64,000 nt of DNA from Pontibacter sp. E15-1 (lineage in GTDB: Bacteria; Bacteroidota; Bacteroidia; Cytophagales; Hymenobacteraceae): positions 62,001-126,000 of the forward strand of contig NZ_JAKVIR010000004.1 in the NCBI RefSeq assembly GCF_022601975.1. Direction: 5' to 3'. Below, in pieces: positions 62,127 through 64,000 of the stretch (positions within the stretch are counted from its first letter, which is position 1; each line of letters begins with the position of its first letter). The notes under the pieces are model-generated. The model did not search any database, was not told the origin of the DNA, and saw only the letters and a program-made list of their open reading frames with translations. The position numbers were made by a program, and so were the translations under genes.

Positions 62127-62938
62127 AAGGTCGAGCTTCTTACCCCCTTCTGACCTAATCTTGTAGGGGAAGAGTTAACAGAACATCCGGCCTTTTATGC
62201 AGTCTGAAATCTTCTGAAGTAGCTATATTCAAATGAAACTCAAGTTGTCATTCTGTCAAGAATCTTGGTCGAAATAGAGGGCCCATACCCTGCCAAGAAG
62301 AATTCCACTTGCTTATGAGTGCGTGTGATGCGTGCTAATCAATTGATTTGGCATCACGATAACAACAGAGAACACTGAGTTCAGAACAGAGTAATATGCT
62401 GTTGCAGGCATACTCTTATGGGCTATAGTATACTGCAGCAACAGTATGGATACTTGACTTTATAGCACAGACTTTCTAAAATTCCATCTATATAGCTATG
62501 GGTTATATTATTGAAAAAAAGCAGAGAACGTATCTTTTTCAAAAGCGAGTACTCAATATATGAGTGCTTCTTAATATGTGTTCTAGTATAACTAGCAGAA
62601 CTTTTTTTACTATAGTTAGTAAATATAGTTTATTCGACTAACTTTGAGGAATAGAACAGTAACTGAGTACTCAATAGTATACTCAAAGTCTATACATTAT
62701 TTATGCTCTATACCGGATTCTACTGAAGTAACACAGCTTATATGATCACAAATAACGTGTATGCTACAGGACGTTGGGGAGAAACGGAAATGAAATAAGG
62801 TAGAAGAGAGCAGTTTTGCCAAGGGCGCTCATTACGATTATTAAAACTGTTAAAACTGTTTAGCTAAGTTTTATCGTATATGCTGTGCCGAACGGCGCCC
62901 CGAGAAATACGAATCATTCTAATCTCAAATATCATTGT
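62127..62938. promoter_or_regulatory. long AT-rich region upstream of a second susC
   Basis: 812 bases with no gene seen, clearly lower in GC than both sides. A 12-base direct repeat GAGTACTCAATA occurs at 62547-62558 and 62665-62676, and each copy holds the palindrome GAGTACTC. An ACTTTGAG/CTCAAAGT inverted pair (62641-62648 and about 62681-62688) surrounds the second copy. An exact -7 element TAACTTTG lies at 62639-62646. Confidence 0.5.
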
Positions 62939-64000
62939 ATGAAACAGAGATACCTCAGTTTATGGCTAAACAACCAGCGAAGCCATACCAAATCTTTGCC
63001 ACAGAAGAAGATGCTAGCGCTGCTGCTTGCTGCCGCTTGCCTATCCGAAGGTTCTGTGCTTGCTAACAATGCCAACGATGGCATTGTGATGCCTTATGCT
63101 GCGTCTAATGTTATGCAGACCATTGAAGTGAAAGGGCGCGTTGTAGGTGATGACGGACAGGGCGTGCCCGGAGCCACGGTGGTGGTGAAAGGCTCTACCA
63201 TCGGTACCGCCACCGACGCGAACGGTAACTTCACCCTGGGGGTGCCAAGCGGCACCGGCACCCTGGTTGTGTCTTTCATCGGCTACAAAACACAGGAAGT
63301 GCCCATCAACAACCGCGCTACTGTAAACATCAGCCTCGTTACCGACACCAAGGCCTTAGAGGAAGTGGTGGTAGTGGGTTACGGTACCCAGGAGCGGTCT
63401 GACGTGACAGGAGCCATTTCCTCCGTGCAGGGAGAGGCGCTGGAGAGAATCCCTACCCCGACAATTGCGCAGGCCTTGCAGGGCCAGACGCCGGGAGTGC
63501 AGGTTACCGCTAACTCCGGTTCCCCGGGGGCCGGATCCAGCATTCGCATCCGGGGTGCCGGTACCATTGGCAACAACAACCCGCTGTATGTAGTGGACGG
63601 TGTGCAGGTAGAGGGAAATATCAACTACCTCAACAGCAACGACATCGCCTCCATCGAGATTCTGAAAGATGCCTCAGCCACAGCCATCTACGGCTCGCGG
63701 GCAGCAAACGGGGTAGTGGTAGTAACAACTAAGAAAGGAAAAGCGGGCACCTCCGAGATAAACTTCACTGCCTACACAGGCGTGCAAAATGCCTGGCGGA
63801 CACTGGACATGACTAATGCCGCAGAGTACGCTACGATAGACAACATGGCCAGGCAAGCGGCTGGTATTAATACCAACCCGGCATGGGCCGACCCTCAGTC
63901 GTTGGGCGAAGGCACCGATTACCAGGACGAGTTGTTTAGGTCGGCACCGATCTCCAATTACCAGCTTTCCTGGTCCGGGGGTAACGAAAACTCGACTTTA
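62939..64000 (+). CDS. SusC/RagA-family receptor, N-terminal part (runs off the window)
   Basis: 354 codons of a SusC-type TonB-dependent receptor, open at the window end. The signal sequence (MKQRYLS…SHTKSLPQKKMLALLLAAACL) closely follows that of the first SusC at 51669. A carboxypeptidase-regulatory-like domain follows (VKGRVVGDDGQGVPGATVVV), then a TonB-box region (ALEEVVVVGYGTQERSD) and the plug (LQGQTPGVQVTAN, YVVDGVQVEGNINY, ASATAIYGSRAANGVVVVTTK). The first ~140 codons are nearly the same as the first SusC, while the plug diverges, which implies duplication or gene conversion with a change of substrate. It is probably the first gene of another SusC/D pair. ATG 62939 is chosen by alignment with its paralogue. 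Confidence 0.95.
   Translation, partial: MKQRYLSLWLNNQRSHTKSLPQKKMLALLLAAACLSEGSVLANNANDGIVMPYAASNVMQTIEVKGRVVGDDGQGVPGATVVVKGSTIGTATDANGNFTLGVPSGTGTLVVSFIGYKTQEVPINNRATVNISLVTDTKALEEVVVVGYGTQERSDVTGAISSVQGEALERIPTPTIAQALQGQTPGVQVTANSGSPGAGSSIRIRGAGTIGNNNPLYVVDGVQVEGNINYLNSNDIASIEILKDASATAIYGSRAANGVVVVTTKKGKAGTSEINFTAYTGVQNAWRTLDMTNAAEYATIDNMARQAAGINTNPAWADPQSLGEGTDYQDELFRSAPISNYQLSWSGGNENSTL

Noticed and set aside
1..64000. tRNA, rRNA or other well-known RNA genes
   Set aside because: No cloverleaf, CCA-end pattern or rRNA-like block was recognised in the gene-free stretches.

Overview
The window looks like the chromosome of a Bacteroidota bacterium, most likely order Cytophagales, family Hymenobacteraceae (Pontibacter-like); the genus is a guess from overall character. 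Grounds: two SusC/RagA receptors and a SusD partner, a gliding lipoprotein GldH next to a RicT/PSP1 protein, a type IX secretion (T9SS) C-terminal sorting domain, GWxTD and DUF2723 proteins, promoters with the TAnnTTTG -7 element, and roughly 55% GC. No rRNA, tRNA, CRISPR array or prophage was seen.

Layout. 1-10.2 kb (+): tail of an unknown gene, an RmlD-like reductase, a sodium:neurotransmitter-family symporter with its own 53-aa MetS-like small subunit, a ComEA-type helix-hairpin-helix protein, a 1312-aa superfamily-1 helicase, a propeller-like protein and an NmrA-type reductase. 10.6-13.1 kb: a 616-aa Gly/Ser/Tyr/Gln low-complexity protein (-) divergent from a cold-shock protein (+). 13.2-16.5 kb (-): a membrane EEP phosphodiesterase, then ricT-gldH. 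16.7-22.4 kb: a small surface-polysaccharide cluster (flippase, FemAB/GNAT-like protein, GT4, GT2), whose GT2 gene is split by an intact 878-bp IS5-family element. 22.6-25.3 kb: zinc alcohol dehydrogenase, double GNAT, a 46-bp palindrome made only of the IS ends, and an SMR/Gdx exporter. 25.3-30.9 kb: a housekeeping operon rsfS-ftsH-LUD-lpxH-propeller (-) divergent from birA (+). 31-37 kb (+): T9SS-sorted protein, DUF2723 membrane protein, GWxTD lipoprotein, rlmB. 37.1-43.5 kb: mannose-1-phosphate guanylyltransferase and kdsD (-), recQ and purD (+), a cluster of short palindromes, and a bacilliredoxin (-).

44.3-64 kb is a polysaccharide-utilisation region for amino-sugar glycans. One arm (-) holds a GH20 hexosaminidase, an FHS-family sugar transporter, a NagB/PIG-L fusion and a NagC-like ROK regulator. 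The other arm (+) holds SusC, SusD and two FG-GAP/VCBS lipoproteins, the second carrying a haem c motif. After an AT-rich 0.8-kb gap a second SusC begins and runs off the window. Together these genes suggest outer-membrane capture of GlcNAc-containing material, trimming by the hexosaminidase, inner-membrane uptake, and deacetylation and deamination by the fusion protein, under ROK control.

Signals beyond the genes: (i) the hexamer family YATACC/GGTATR is strongly over-represented in all frames and on both strands; (ii) several terminators have unusually long perfect stems (up to 28 bp with a 3-nt loop); (iii) a cluster of REP-like palindromes lies downstream of purD; (iv) the FUS-like low-complexity protein; (v) an IS and a minimal derivative of it.
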